Source: Glandiceps talaboti
Lineage: Eukaryota; Hemichordata; Enteropneusta; Spengelidae
Reading direction: 5' to 3'
Assembly (NCBI RefSeq): GCF_964340395.1
Contig: NC_135562.1
Span: forward strand, 3,210,134 to 3,274,133
Length of the DNA stretch: 64,000 bases
The translations under genes were made by a program, and so were the position numbers. The notes beneath the pieces were generated by a model. The model made no database searches. It was not told the origin of the DNA and worked only from the letters and a program-made list of their open reading frames with translations. Numbering within the stretch: the first letter of the stretch is position 1; the number at the start of each line of letters is the position of its first letter. This document shows positions 26,701 through 45,547 of this stretch, piece after piece.

Positions 26701-29700
26701 TTAGATTTCCACGAATCACTGACGGCTTGGTACAGTCTTCCCATATGAACTCAAATAACTCGCCGAATTTCATATGCATACGCTATTTTTTCAAAGGTCA
26801 TACGGCTGTGAGTTATTAACTGTCTATGCAGACAGATACACGCAATTAATTATGAATACATGGTATGTGTCTTCGAACGGATTTTCAAAGTTTGCTTGCA
26901 ATCTAAACACTTGGTCACAGGGGAGCCATTTTCACCATGGATTCGTGCTAGTTATATCTAAGGTAAAAATGGAATTTTATGAATATGATTGATGAAATTA
27001 TCGCCCTATATGTTATGCTATTCGTACATTGTTCGTTCACAAGTAGAGGAATTAGCTGTGAAGTCTGAAATATCGCGAGGTTAATTAGAACACTCGCCGA
27101 TGACGTAAGTGAAGAAAGTAGTAAGATTGGTTGATTGAATGAATTGAACATAACATTGATGAGTGAGTTTCCTAGTTTCAAGCTTAATGATTAATTTGTT
27201 AACATTGATGATTTTGAACATATTACTGAAAATTGTTTTAGGAAAATTCACACCATGAGTGTTTATTAGTCGCACAGTATATCATTCCAATGTGTCCATC
27301 AAATAGGAAAAGCGTTTGCCTTGTATTAATGTGTCTTCCGGCTCCTTACACAGTTTAGCCTAAAAATATGTTGTCAAAACTCGACTACATCTGATTGATA
27401 TTGACGTGAACTCCTGTCCATCTATGTCTCCTGAAGACGGGGATGAAGGATACCATTTCACCAATAGTTGTATGTCAAATGATGCAGTCAATAATCCTTT
27501 CAATAAATCAAAGTGTTACCACATGAACAGGTTGTAAACAGAGTAAGTCTACATGACTGTTCGTCATGTAAGTCAGTGTTCGGGTTTGACAGGGTTATGC
27601 TCCCCTTTGTCCGTTTGTTCGCAGGATGTTATCATATAATTATCGATCAAACTTTGTGAAAGGTTTGCCTACAGAACAAGGACACTGAGTAATCAATTTT
27701 TTTGTTGATCATAGTTCTGGAGTGAGACGTTAGTGAAGCTATTGTATTACGAACATCAGCGATCAAGCTAAAACCCTCGAAGGCCTCAATCTTCGAGTTT
27801 TGTTTCCCATGTAATGACAGGTGTATTTATCTTTTAAATTAAGAGATATCTCCTCTACCGAACTTCCGCTGTTTGACGTGCACTATATGTTAATATTATG
27901 TATTCTATGTACTGTGTCTGTACACACCTCGATGTTGTACAAGAACTATCATGATTACTATTTTATCATCTCACCAGTGTTCCAACTATCTCAATGTCAT
28001 TTTTCAAGTATTTTCCTCAAAAGATAATCTGGAGAAAAGGTAATGTTTAGTTGCTGTAATTATAACTTATTCTACAGTGTTTCCACATTTTCAAAATAGA
28101 CTATTTGTATTTTGAAAGGTATTTGTTTCTTTACATATGCAACATGAATTTCACAATGACAAGATTACATATTTTTTCAGCATGTCGAATATAGTTAAAT
28201 AAATGTTTCGCTTTAATCATTGACGTAAGGAAGACATGCGGAAATATAGCTTCTGGTAACCACACTTTGTGTTTGATATCTTGAAAGTGCTCGAGCGCCT
28301 TGAGCGGATGTTGTAATAACCAAACACAAATATTTACATAGATTCAGACATAATAATCACACTTTGAGTAAAAGCATCTTTTTATCCAACAGATAAAAAA
28401 CTATTGACGGATCAGTCATAAATTGGAAATTGAGACCCACACAAGAATAGAAAATCCGATATTTACATTTTCAGACAGATTCCAATAAAATGTCGAAAAT
28501 GAAAATGCTATAACAACATCAATAAAATTGTTTTCAATCACTAAAGAGTTCTACAACGACATCCATCCCAATGACTAAATATTATCACTGACATTTAATC
28601 CAGATACAATGGGTCTGAAAGTGTCTGCTTGTAGAATTGTTCTCATCGGGGAATTAAAATGGACCCGTTCGACAGCGGAGAATGAATCGATTTTCGAAAA
28701 AAACGTAAATGTTAAGGTTGGCACTGCTACTGTAAACGTACAGCTAATAGAAGTTATAAGAAGAAGAAATTACCTTAGGCAGAAGACAACTTAAATATAT
28801 TATCAACGATTCGCATTTGTCAGTAGGAAAGCTTTTAGTAGTAGCATATTACATAAGACAGTGAGAACAAAGTGCATTCATAATGGAGCGAAACCGTGGT
28901 CTGCACATACCTCTCACCAGGTTTTTTACTTTAGCATCTTCTTTTTCATACACGTGAAAATTCCTCTTGCTTTACATTGCCTTCGTTATTTGACATTCGG
29001 TTGGCTTGATATTATTGGTTTCTAGATGTTTCTTGATGTCAGAAAAAAATGTCTACTATATTCCGTCAGCCTCTGATTTATCATATTGTATTTCAAAATG
29101 AAAAGAAAGCTAGTGATGGTTCCACGTATGCAATTATTGTTTACTGACTTTGCCTACATTTAATTTTAATAATTTAGGAATTGATTTATGTATACTAATT
29201 AAACTTAAATGTCATACTATAGAATTACGCAGTTATACTGGTTATTCTGATATACTATATGACATGTAATGTTGATTATAACATTTCGTATTGTGTTACC
29301 CTACGTTGTATGCAAAGATAATACAATCCGTCCTTAGCCGATTTCGAAAAACAGAACATGGATACAGTACAGCAATTACCGCCTACTCGCTTGTTATCTT
29401 TAATATATATCTAATCTATGTCATCCTTAAAGTCCTCTGCAGTGTTGCAGCCAGCGTTTTGAAAGAGTGGGACATAGTGTCCCGAGACTTTCATTTTTCT
29501 AGGTCATCATAATTGTTGGGGGGACAATATCAAAAAAAGCAGCAATGTATGTACCCACATGCTGATGCATGCCAGAGGATTATGCAGTTGCCTATCTATT
29601 GTTATCTATCCAATATACGCGATCATTTCGTTGTTGCTATAGGCGTGGTCATATTGCTAAACATATTTGCATACGATTTTAGTGTGGGTCATCTATGACC

Positions 29701-30793
29701 CACCACTTCCAAAATTATGGGTCAGATCTAACAAATGTGTTTCAAATTACCCAAGAAAAACCTCTGGCTGCAACACTGCCTCGGTATACAAAACATGGGT
29801 ATTAATTCAAATGAACGTTTCAATAGTACTTGGCCATGTAATTCGGTAATTAGGTAAATACAGACAGAAGTCACTTTTAGAATCTGAAAATCAAACAATG
29901 GAATCCTACAAGACTATTAACTTATAATCAGAGAGAGAAAAATCACACTAGTTACCTATGTCAATGCTTACCTTTGCAGACACAAAACGAAATAACTACA
30001 TTGCTTCTGTTGATTGAGAGGTCATTTTGATTCAAGATGTAGTACATTAACTGCTTTTGTATGTTTTTTGGGATTGTGAATATAGAAAATGTAATGACGG
30101 AATTGCTTTTGTGTTATTGAGATGTTATGACTATATAAAATATATTAAATGAAGTATTTTCGGATGTTTAAGAGGTTAATACATGTAAATGGGTTTATAT
30201 ATATAGACAGGTTAATAACTAGTTTTAGTAACATAGTCAAGTAGTTTTTAAGCCTGTAAAGCGTCATATAACTCAAGGGTGATGAGGTTTCCAAGAATGT
30301 ACACGAGAACTGTAATCGCATCACGATGATGGCAGATAGGGAAGTCGTAGAAGAATTCTCTCACAAATTGGGTTGTAAGAAAGGGCTTCATCATTCTATA
30401 CGGGAAGGTCAGAATTTGAAAATGCATTAATTTGCCGGAGAATAGTCTCGATGTGCATCACGACTATCGTGCCACTTGTCTCCCCTCATCGAAGTGACTA
30501 TAATTTGTTTCCGTTCTACTGCTTGTGATTCTGAGCAAGATAATTCACGAAGTTCGATTTGTGACTTTCCTTTCTGGGTTCAATCAGGCGTATACTTTCT
30601 GTTCACTAGAGCTGTTGAAATAATCAATATTTCTGAATTTAGCACTCATAGGCATATGTAATGATAAGATACCACCGATGTAACATATTCTTGTTTCATT
30701 AGTTCGAAGATAAAACATGAGTATAACTTGCATGGTTGTTTGTATAACTCATATTGTTCAGTGAAATACAGTAGCAATTAAAAGGATGTTGCA
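23735..30793. other. No gene supported
   Basis: AT-rich DNA with short chance frames on both strands. The only clear feature is the imperfect CAGG/CGGG tract at 24664-24778. Two or three isolated GT/AG pairs (near 28900 and 29970) enclose fragments too short to interpret. Confidence 0.45.
24664..24778. repeat. Imperfect CAGG/GCGGG-rich microsatellite
   Basis: A purine-rich CAGG and CAGA tract with GGGCGGGC interruptions, unusually GC-rich for the region. Confidence 0.85.
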
Positions 30794-31041
30794 ACAGGGA
30801 ACTTGCAAACCCGCCATGTTGAATGTTGCATCATGGGAAATGTGATAATAAATACTAATGAGTCTGTATTGCAAACAATACTGTTACATTGTTTGCAACC
30901 ACGAATGATCAATTCATAGTTACCCTGAGTGTTGTGGGAGGGTTTTTTATTGGTAGCTCCAGATTAGGTATAACGATAACCACAGATAATCCCATAGTCC
31001 TTTGCGTCTGAGCATGCTCAGTCTGGATTGCAAGTTCCCTA
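30794..31041. mobile_element. MITE copy 1 with inverted ends GGGAACTTGCAA
   Basis: The left end reads CAGGGAACTTGCAAACC and the right end, reverse-complemented, reads TAGGGAACTTGCAATCC. These are terminal inverted repeats of about 15 bases bounding a 248-base non-coding element. A related copy in the opposite orientation lies at 50411-50616. Internal landmarks shared by both copies are GCATCATGGGAAAT and GAGCATGCTCAG. I do not see a clean target duplication. The CAGGG/TAGGG ends would fit a hAT-type MITE, but this is only suggestive. Confidence 0.7.
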
Positions 31042-31539
31042 TTTATTGTTGTGATTAAAAAGAGTAAGGTCAATATAAACAACAGGTAATAATTCAAGTA
31101 CTATGCCTCAAAATGTAAACACTTTCTTCCTGGTAATTTTATACAGCTAGCATATATGTTCACATTCCACTGATGAAGAGATGAAGCAGCTCGAAGGCTT
31201 GTACTACACAGCAGTCAGATAATGCCCAAATCATAAGCTACATAATGGTTTCCTGAATATGCTGTAACAACTTTTTCATGTATTTAAAACATAACAAAAC
31301 TAATTATGCAAATTATTCATGAAGTTTGAAGCTAAATCAGCAAACTTTATAGGATATATGCGATTTGTTATAGTTAACGTAAATAGCTTAGTATATTGCA
31401 TTTGAATTATGCATTCCAAAGATATGGCCAAATTACTAAAAACCCTTAATTATGTGAATGACTAATTAATGTTCAATGGATGTTTACAAAAATATAATCA
31501 GTTCTTGTCATTACCATATGGAGGATGTAGCAAGTCTCA

Positions 31540-31681
<142 letters not shown>

Positions 31682-32435
31682 AGCATAACATAAACTCCCC
31701 CTTAGGGAGGCAAAATGGTATTTCAACTGATGACAATGTAAATGAGATAAAATAGTTCTTTTTGAATAAAAAACAATAAAGGAAATTCGATTTGTATTCA
31801 TATACTCTTCTTTCGGGTGGTTGAACAGTTTTTGGTAAGAGTTCCCTCGAGGTATACGGCCGCAGGATACATTGCATGACTCGCACAACAACTCATGATT
31901 GTTTCCTCATCTGTCGTCAGCCCCATGGGGTTCTTTCATATTACTCTATGTATCTCACAGAATCCGTATACAAAGTAATCATCTCAAGGATGAGTCTAGT
32001 CCAGGATGAGTCCAGACGAATTCAAAATAATTAGCTTCAATTTGTTTGCTGAGGAATTGTGATTCCATACTAGGAAGTACGTAAAGCTGTTGGCGTAACA
32101 TTACATGTAGATCTTTTTCTGCAATTACATTGGATAGCACATCTTACTTACGAACGTCACTATGATAGCCCAAGGTAGGTGTGCGATTACTACCGAGTTA
32201 GATGATATTATGATACTCTATATAGCTGGATGACGGTCTTTGTCAATCAGGATAAATCAACTCAGGTTTACCTACTATGACCTTAGGCATCATTTATTCG
32301 AGAGAGCTCTCTAACTTGATTAAGAATCTGTCTGGGCATTAAGTAAGGCATCAGTGTCTTCAAATGTAGCCATGGTCTGTTTTCTACTTTGGGAATTTAC
32401 CTCATATGATAACTATGAGCTAGTGTCATTCACGA

Positions 32436-37261
<4,826 letters not shown>

Positions 37262-37323
37262 CGCTGTATGTATGTATGTATGTATGTATGTATGTATGTA
37301 TGTATGTATGTGTGTGTGTGTGT
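37262..37323. repeat. (GTAT)n-(GT)n microsatellite
   Basis: About 12 GTAT units followed by GT units. Confidence 0.95.
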
Positions 37324-38067
37324 ATGTATACATACTATATATGTGTATGTGCCTGCCTGGCGGCTTGACCGCTCGTCTGTCTGTTTGCCTTTCTGTCATT
37401 AAACAGTTGCCCTGCTCATAAACCCGAAGTGGGCAGATGGTTGCTTTAGTGCCGTTAATGGATTTCTGAAAGTCGTATTTCAATATCGAAATTATACGTG
37501 GAGAGTGAAAAGAAGCACCGATTTACATTTCAATGTACCAAAGGTCAGTCGTGCCAAAATAATCAATTACCCTTTATATGGAACTTGAAACGATTGCTGT
37601 CCCTCCTTCTGAAATATTCATATAGTTTTCATAACAGGATACCAATAAGGAAATGCAAATATATGCAATCATCTAAGGTGGAGTTTGACAATGTCATGTG
37701 TGTGGCTCTATCTCTTGCAGTACTAGTCGCCTTTCGAAAATGTACAATATTTGTTGCATTGATATGTTTACTTATATAAAGTAGATGAACCCGCTGTATG
37801 AAATATTCGGATATCCTTTGTATGCCATTCATATAGATAAAGGTCAGATCGAATTGAATGACAAGCCGTAATGTCATTTCGCCTCTAGTGTCAGACCCGC
37901 ACGTCCTTATGTATACTTTAATAGCTTGTCATATGTCAATGGCTTCGCCGATTGTCGAGGCGCGTCTTTTATATGCATATCACAACTCACTCTTGTATTA
38001 TACGCGAGGAATCCTTTGACAACCATTACTGTCCTTTGATGATTCTAAAGTTCTAGGCAAACATCTA

Positions 38068-38123
38068 TGTATGTATGTATGTATGTATGTATGTATGTAT
38101 GTATGTATGTATACAATCGGCTC

Positions 38124-38180
<57 letters not shown>

Positions 38181-38195
38181 AGGGGGGGGGGGGGG
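38068..38195. repeat. (ATGT)n and (AG)n tracts ending in a G-run
   Basis: ATGT units to 38112, then (AG)n from about 38128 to 38174, then GGGGGG-A-GGGGGG. The G-rich end could form quadruplex-type structure. Confidence 0.92.
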
Positions 38196-38740
38196 CACAA
38201 ACATAACGACACATAAAAGTGTGTTACAAACCACCATCGTAAATTTGAGTTAACATTATCTCTAGTACCGGTTATATATTTTGATTTGCAACAGTACACA
38301 TGACGTTTTTTCAAGCTAACAGACAATATCGTAAATGAAAAGTAGTCCGTGTCATCTGTAGTATTAGTTCTAGACCTTTCTAATTTGATAACCACGTCGT
38401 GTGTTTGATCCTTCATACACAACAATTCACTTGCTAAAATGAATAAAATGGGAGCGTTTATCTTTTTTGAATTTGGATAATTCGACTTGGCGGTGCGTAC
38501 AAGGGTATATAACGTGGTGAGCCACAATGTTATAGAGCCAGCAACTCACTAGTACTTTCTCCACAACACTTACGCCGGTATTGAACAAATCAAACAGCGT
38601 TCCTTTTATCTCAATATGTCCACATTACAGTCTCGTCAACCCTTGATTGAGAGTCAACGTACGGCATTTTATAAGCACCAAACCCATGCAAAGTGCAAAT
38701 TTACATGCTTGTTTGCGATCCTTCAAAAAGCTCCACTCAC

Positions 38741-38833
38741 CTATCTTTTGGCACACTGAAACGTCTCACTCGGCCTGCAAGGCGACGACTGTTAGTTCAA
38801 CACAGACGCGACTGCTGCCGCCATCTTATATAT
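38741..38833 (-). promoter_or_regulatory. Candidate core promoter and non-coding first exon
   Basis: On the minus strand TATATAAG runs directly into AAGATGGCGGC, the YY1-type start-site element found at many animal promoters, in a GC-rich island. The ATG inside it opens only ten codons. A consensus donor (GATAG|GTGAGT) follows at 38741, so this could be a 5' untranslated first exon. A possible acceptor (CGTCGCCTTGCAG) within it at about 38775 offers an alternative in which 38741-38774 is an internal exon. No downstream coding exon can be tied to it. Confidence 0.35.
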
Positions 38834-39232
38834 GTTGATTTGAAGCGGCGAGACTCTACCGACTGACACAATGATACTGCAAAGGTTCGCATAAGGCTGA
38901 CCTAATAGAAATATTATTATAAGCATCCTACTGTGACCCCCGATTGTATCCATGACAACATGTCTGTATGATAATTATCCAGTGAAAATATGTTAACACA
39001 TCTACCATAAGTATATGCACAGCTATCTCTAGCTATACTGTATTGTAAGTGATAATTGAACGACATACATATTTATATGCTTATATATATGTTATACTGA
39101 AGCCTTTCAAGAATGTAGATTTTCACCTGAAGCTGTTCAATTTACCTGCAACATGTTTGCCATACACGAATCACACTTTCAACTACTTGTAGTCTATTAC
39201 AAGAAGAGACAGAATTACATTTTGGGAAATGT

Positions 39233-39444
<212 letters not shown>

Positions 39445-39982
39445 TCAGTCCCCCAGTCATAAGCTACGGTCACAGTGGCAGGTAGGCAGACAGAGGGAGA
39501 GATAGGCAGTAAGAAAGGTAAGAAAGGCAGGCAGAAATCGATAGGTAAATCGAAAAAACGAAAATAAAGACAGGTGAGATGATGTATATCCATGACAGAA
39601 AAATGTATAGAGCGTACTGACATGTAGAGCCACAGGTTTCTAAAAGCAGTGTGGTTGTGATAGCACCGGATTATATTATCACGTTTATTAGCAACATTCT
39701 AGATACCCTAATCTCCCCACTTTCCCTTGGAGAGTATTTTCCGTCAAGCACACATATATATAGCAACTTGTAGTTTTGGTTAATGGATTTCGTCAAGAAG
39801 GCATAAATTCCTCGGCTCTATACGTTCGGTGCATTATAAAGTGCTGATAACATTTTATTGCAAAACTAATGACAGGTTGAAAGAAATTGCACCGCATTTC
39901 TCAGTAATATGAGGACATACTATTTTTGCATATACCATGTAATAAAATAATTACCGGACGACAAATTGGACTGTGAATATAA

Positions 39983-40237
39983 TTACGAGTGATATAAAAT
40001 ACCCCATTTCCTCCAGTCAATCCACTTTGAGTCGTGTTCAGTCGTAGCTTTTATCAAACCGCACGCTATATTGTCGTCGTTGATTATCTCTAGGTAAACG
40101 TGGGCTACATTCATCGATCGATCACAGATTTTATAAACAACGACGACATTTTGCAGTGTGGGCGTCAGCTCACCGCTGCCGTAAAAGAGGCGAGACATCC
40201 AAAGCAATGTTGAAGTATGTGGTTCCGGAGAGTCCAT
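39983..40237 (-). CDS. Possible short intronless ORF of 84 residues
   Basis: Seen: the ATG at 40237 (minus) opens 84 codons of normal complexity beginning MDSPEPHTSTLLWMSRLFYG and ending near KWIDWRKWGILYHS. An AATAAA sits at about 39859-39854, roughly 125 bases beyond the stop. Base composition is more balanced than the flanks. A good donor (GGCAGCG|GTGAGC) also occurs after codon 21, so the first part may be a spliced exon. There is no signal peptide or recognisable domain. The frame stays open upstream into the (AC)n tract, which weakens the case. I do not recognise it. Confidence 0.3.
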   Translation of the reverse strand: MDSPEPHTSTLLWMSRLFYGSGELTPTLQNVVVVYKICDRSMNVAHVYLEIINDDNIACGLIKATTEHDSKWIDWRKWGILYHS

Positions 40238-40277
40238 GTTTACAACCCCAAAGCGCAACACGGAAAATAATTGCAAA

Positions 40278-40278
<1 letters not shown>

Positions 40279-40357
<79 letters not shown>
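40279..40357. repeat. (AC)n microsatellite
   Basis: About 78 bases of pure AC alternation. Confidence 0.98.
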
Positions 40358-40360
<3 letters not shown>

Positions 40361-43300
40361 AAATATTCTGAAGATACTATTAGTTGTCCGGTAGCATTTG
40401 ATACAATTGAATGTAAGATTGTCTATGAAAGCGGTCCGTTTGAATTCTCTAGATTTCCGCCGGTAAGGCCCAGTAGCCGCAGTAGAAAATCACAAAACTT
40501 ATACAAGAAGGGGCGTTTATAAATGGTTATATGCTATAGGTGTTATAAAGAGGAGAAGAAAAACAAGCTTGAATTGCAGGACAGATAGATTATTTCACAA
40601 ACTATAAGGGGATTCACATTGGACAAATTGTGCCGACTCTGAGGCAACTCCCATCTTAACCCGACGTATTAAAATAAATGTGAATAATTTACGTCGTTCC
40701 AGAGGCTTAAGTTATTAAATTTGTCTTTGATGCGATAAGAGATGAAACAGTAATCTATCAGAACATGCCATCATTTTTAGAAAAAAAGGGTTATTTTCAC
40801 AAGCCCCTTTTCGCTGTGAGCCAACGTTAATTCGCGCTTGGTAGAAATCACACATGAACAAAACTTAATTGTTAAAAGTGAAAAATCGCAAAACAAATTG
40901 AGTTGAGTTTTGTTGTGACCATCCAGTGGCTTCAATGAAATAGTCATTGTAAACCCGAATTTATAGTCTTAGTAGCAATATCAATATATGGTCTACCTCT
41001 TTATGACGCTGTGTATTACCTTTTTACATTCTCAGAGGTATCATTCATGGTGATGTAAAACTCGAAGCAGCATTACACTGACACTAAACATATAACTGTA
41101 TGTAGGTGTTAGTTTCACAGTATACGTACATAAACCTTTGAATGTGATTGTATTCGCATGTCATATTTTTGTAGCAATGTAGCATCTATCGCTGTCTTGA
41201 AATTTCAAAACATAATGTCATTTAAATACGTGTATTTTCATATCCCAATTCGTCAGGACATTGTCTTTATTCAAAGTATTTGATACCTTCTCTCATATAA
41301 TTATAGCATTATGCCATCTTGTTTCTTACGAGGTTGGACGGAACTTATGTTTAAATCCATTTTACTGTGTTTTTTGTCTCGACCAAGTGCTCAGTACGCA
41401 GAGAAAATGTAATCATTTATCGGGATGCTTTCCTTTTTATTCTATGTGACTCTTATCAGCATTATTAGCATACATGTTTAAATACGCAACCCAACACAAA
41501 TCGCAATTTTCACCTTCTCTTTTATAAATGCTAATTCCACAATGTAAGTACAAAATGTAGTTGAATATATTCACATCTTTAGGAAACGTCTATAAATGCT
41601 CTAAACCATCAAGTGATATCTCTCAAGACAGCCATCACCACTAACACGGAGCATGCACATTTAGATATGTGTCGTAGATTGTGTTGAGTAGGCAAGTAGA
41701 AATCAAAACCTATTGTTGTTACATTGCATACAAAAGAAGTGAGTATCAATGGTAGATGCCCAATGATAAAAATCAACAATTACAAAGCATAGAATGTACC
41801 CATCACCTGACTAAATGTAGCAATGTTTGTCCGTACCCACCTGTATATCAAATATCCATAGGCCAATTTACGGCAAGCCTAAAACAATTTCAAGTGCTCA
41901 GTATATTTCAGTCACTTCGTTTTGTGACCTTTTTGACGACAGTCAATTTCGTCATAAAAATTCACATTTTGCAACATTATTCATGCAGCTACACTCATGT
42001 TATCAATGGCAAGCCTTCTAATGATATCTTGATCATTGACCTTGACCTTCATCGTCAAGGTCAAATAAGCATAAAGTGTCGTAAAACTTCGCATTTGCCC
42101 ACTAACTATAGAGGCTTAGTAGATAGAAACCACAATTAAAGTGTCTACACCCATTATCCATAATGGCCTTTCAAATGAGACTTTGAACTTTAACCTTGAC
42201 CTCTTTCTTAATGACCGAGTGGCCCAACATCATCACAATGCATATGTACACCTTCGAGATGCATGGGTTGATTTCAAACAAACCTGGTACCAATGCTGGG
42301 CGCTATGCCTTCGACGAAGACTTCCTAATATTGTTAAACCTAAGCGCCTGGCTCGATGTTTGATAAATTAGACTGGAAATCCAATCCGTGCGTACCCAAT
42401 CACTATAGTTAAGATAGTGATCTTGACCTTAAACGACTCGTATTATGCATCAACACACATTTGTATGAAGGTCACTTTGCAAATAATGAACTTAGTTGAT
42501 GACGTCAGATGGAAATACACCGAAGTATTGCTTACGTCAAGTAAAAAATGTGTTTCCGATATTTAACCCAATCGACCCTAGTTTAAGCCTCCGCTCCTAG
42601 ACATTTGTTTACATGCAAAGGTAAAATGTTGGTTATTTAAGTCTTTTTCTGTATAAATGTTCTGTAAAATCCCCATTTCAGAGAAACCAAGCCTTTTAGA
42701 ACTGTAAGGTTATATTTATACAATACAGACTGCATATTACACTAATCATCTACTTCACAGCTAATTTTCTACAATTACTTCTTTTACACCTAAGCTTCGT
42801 TGCCAAGAAACGCCAAATTGAAACTCTTTTTCACCTCCATTATTACATCACAGCTGCATAATGGGATTTACTTATTGGTTACTCGCTGAATATTCATGAC
42901 TATTTATCTGAAGAAGTAATCTCTTAGGAGTCATGACTATTCAATGTCCATCTAATGAACAATGAACAATCATGTCTGCTAACACCCATCATGCAATGGA
43001 TGCTTGCAAGCAGGCCAACAACATCCCTATGTATGTCTTCGCAAAACACAAGGCACCCACAACGTTTGAGTTCACAGTAACTTTAAAATACTGCCGTTGG
43101 TGGCGCTCTAGAAGTCTACGCAAAATACCGTACAGTCACTTCTGCAGGATTATTTTGGCCAAGGGAGGAATAAATCATCAAAGATAAAGCGTTTCAAAAA
43201 TTCGAAGCCAGGCAGGGCATTGTCTGGGAATAGCGCGTGTTAATCGATGCATTCCTCATTCAGTGAAATGGTAGGAGAGGCGAGTAGGTAATATATACCA

Positions 43301-44318
43301 TTACATGCGTACTCAAGGAAATAAAGGTATTAAAGTTGGGTTCTAGAGAGAGTCATTGTATCATTTCAAATCACATAATTTTCGAGCGGAAAACACAAAA
43401 TTGAAATTTGTTTTCACCCCATTGCTCCTTTGAGGTACACATGTAATCACAATTGACGATTGGAATTATGGGAATAATAGGAGCAAAGATATGTACGGAG
43501 AGGGGAAGAGAAAGGTGGATATATTTTGTATGGGGCACATATCTAGTGTGAATGTATTGTGTATTACCATAAACACAACAGTACGGGTAATACGAATTGA
43601 TCCAATCATACAAGCCACGATACAAAGTTTTTACTTATTTTTTTAAAAATCGTTTTATTTAAAATTATCTCTAATTCCTATTCTGTTTACGGTTGTTAAC
43701 AGCAATGTTAAGAGTTTGAAGTCTCTGTAACTAATTCTATGATCAGTATCTCCAACATACTCAATATATATATATACTAGCAGTAACGATTCAATTTACC
43801 GTTACATGTATTTAGGATGAATGATTTTTTTGACCCGACAAAACCTGCATTATGTATGTCTTACCGAGAAATTCAACTTTTAAATGACGCCCTCTATGCC
43901 AAATTTAGGAAAATCACAACTATCACCAATGGAGAAACACTAGTGCGAATCTCATTGAATAATATTGTTATCAACGAAATTCTGGACCGTTCAAAAACAA
44001 AGTGGTTCATGCTATCCTCTGACTTTCATTGAAATTCCTAAAGTATACATACAAAATGTTAAAATGAACGATTATGAACTGAAAGCATGACCAACAAGTG
44101 AACACATTTTCTTCGTCCGCCCGTCCCATCGATCATGTTACGATTACAGGTTCATCCCTATGAGTATTCACACTAGACTACGTACGTAATGACAAATGTA
44201 AAAATACAAATAAAAATGATGACATCACTGCGAACAACTTAAAAAATGAAATAATCATTTAATTCAAGTACCTATGGAATGTAACTTTATTAATATAAGT
44301 ATAATGTAATATGAGAAT
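40358..44318. other. No gene supported; dispersed TGACCT-rich repeat near 42.0-42.5 kb
   Basis: From about 42030 to 42450 there are clustered TGACCT/AGGTCA words, including the hairpin TTGACCTTGAC ... GTCAAGGTCAA at 42038-42064. This looks like a dispersed repeat. Frames across it (41756-42139 and 42141-42371 plus) have no recognisable domain. Confidence 0.4.
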
Positions 44319-44612
44319 ATTTGTATGTATGTATGTATGTATGTATGTATGTATGTATGTATGTATGTATGTATGTATGTATGTATGTGTGTGTGTATGT
44401 ATGTATGTATGTATGTATGTATGTATGTATGTATGTATGTATGTATGTATGTATGTATGTATGTATGTATGTATGTGTATGTGTGTGTGTGTATGTATGT
44501 ATGTATGTATGTATGTATGTATGTATGTATGTGTATGTATGTATGTATGTATGTATGTATGTATGTATGTATGTATGTATGTATGTATGTGTGTGTGTGT
44601 GTGGATTTGTGT
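44319..44612. repeat. Long (GTAT)n microsatellite
   Basis: About 290 bases of GTAT units with (GT)n interruptions. Three plus frames of over 100 codons cross it, all low complexity. Confidence 0.98.
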
Positions 44613-45274
44613 ATGACTTTGTGTATGTATGTGTATGTTGTGTGTATTTGTATATTATATGTGTGTGTATATACTAGACTAAGTGCTATCTAAGTACACC
44701 AATACTCTGAAAACATCAATACTCCTAACATGCAAAAATAGTATCAAGATCTACAAAAATGTTCTGACATCTTGTTGCCTTATTTTTCATCGTTTGATTG
44801 ATGGTGCCTGCTATATTAAATATCACTTTGGATATAAACTTAAAACTGGGCAAAGAAGAAAAACGAAATACAGTCAGAAATAGAATAATACTAAATGTTT
44901 AAACACTAACTAAAATTCACTGTAATCTTTTATCCATTAATCTTAACAAAAAAAAAAATTTTTAAACCTGAAATGAATGAAATCAAAATCCTGAAAGATT
45001 AACTTTACATATGTGATGCTATAAGAAACAAGTTACAACTTAACTCGGTAAAAAAACCAACCTGATATATAGGTTTCTTTATGTTGATTTGTAATTAACT
45101 ATAATCTACGTGGAGCACCCATTCTATGATTCTTAAATTCACTTTCTCAGTCAATAATCAAATTATAAATACTATCGCGACAGTGGTAAACTTTGGAAGT
45201 TTGTCAGTTTACAATATTGATATTTGAGGACGATGATCTTAGAATATAAGTCTTTAAAGTTTCCATCACTGAAT

Positions 45275-45459
45275 TTACACGTCGGTTGGCATGGGTTTAA
45301 GCTCGCTTTCTTCTTTCTCATCGTCATCACCATCAAATTTTTCGTCAGGAACATAGTTACAGTAATTGACGGCAAAAATGATACCAATAACTGTCCCTGC
45401 AATCACGAAGAATACTCCAAAACTTATCAGCATTATAGCCCAAACTGGCATCGTGCCGG
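45275..45459 (-). CDS. Terminal exon of an orphan membrane protein (paralogue of 50617-50822)
   Basis: Seen: an acceptor (CTTTATTTTTATACAG) on the minus strand, entry in phase 1, then 60 codons to a TAA. The peptide starts GTMPVWAIMLISFGVF and continues as a helix of about 25 residues. A short tail follows: DEKFDGDDDEKEESEL and a few more residues. It matches the exon at 50617-50822 in entry phase, in the MPVW start of the helix, in the FG pair inside it, and in an acidic tail with an E-E-x-E-L core. Inference: type I orientation, with ectodomain exons upstream that I cannot identify. Two CRE palindromes lie just upstream at 45490 and 45540. I know no named family with this signature. Confidence 0.72.
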
Positions 45460-45489
45460 CTGTATAAAAATAAAGAAGAAAAGAAAAAG

Positions 45490-45547
45490 TGACGTCACAA
45501 TTTCAGAATAAACGCTTCAGAGACGCCATTAGGCTGTAATGACGTCA
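45490..45547. promoter_or_regulatory. Pair of palindromic TGACGTCA (CRE-type) sites
   Basis: Perfect TGACGTCA palindromes at 45490-45497 and 45540-45547, exactly 50 bases apart, 30-90 bases upstream of the minus-strand exon acceptor. Known: this is the full CREB/ATF binding palindrome. Whether it acts here as intronic enhancer, promoter or nothing is unknown. Confidence 0.4.

Noticed and set aside
41756-42139. 127-codon plus frame
   Set aside because: Overlaps the TGACCT-rich dispersed repeat; the peptide has no domain and ends in repeat-derived sequence.
42972-43187. 71-codon plus frame
   Set aside because: No domain, no signal peptide and no splice support; coding cannot be argued.
44311-44693. 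Three overlapping plus frames of about 100-122 codons
   Set aside because: Pure (GTAT)n/(GT)n translation without unique sequence.
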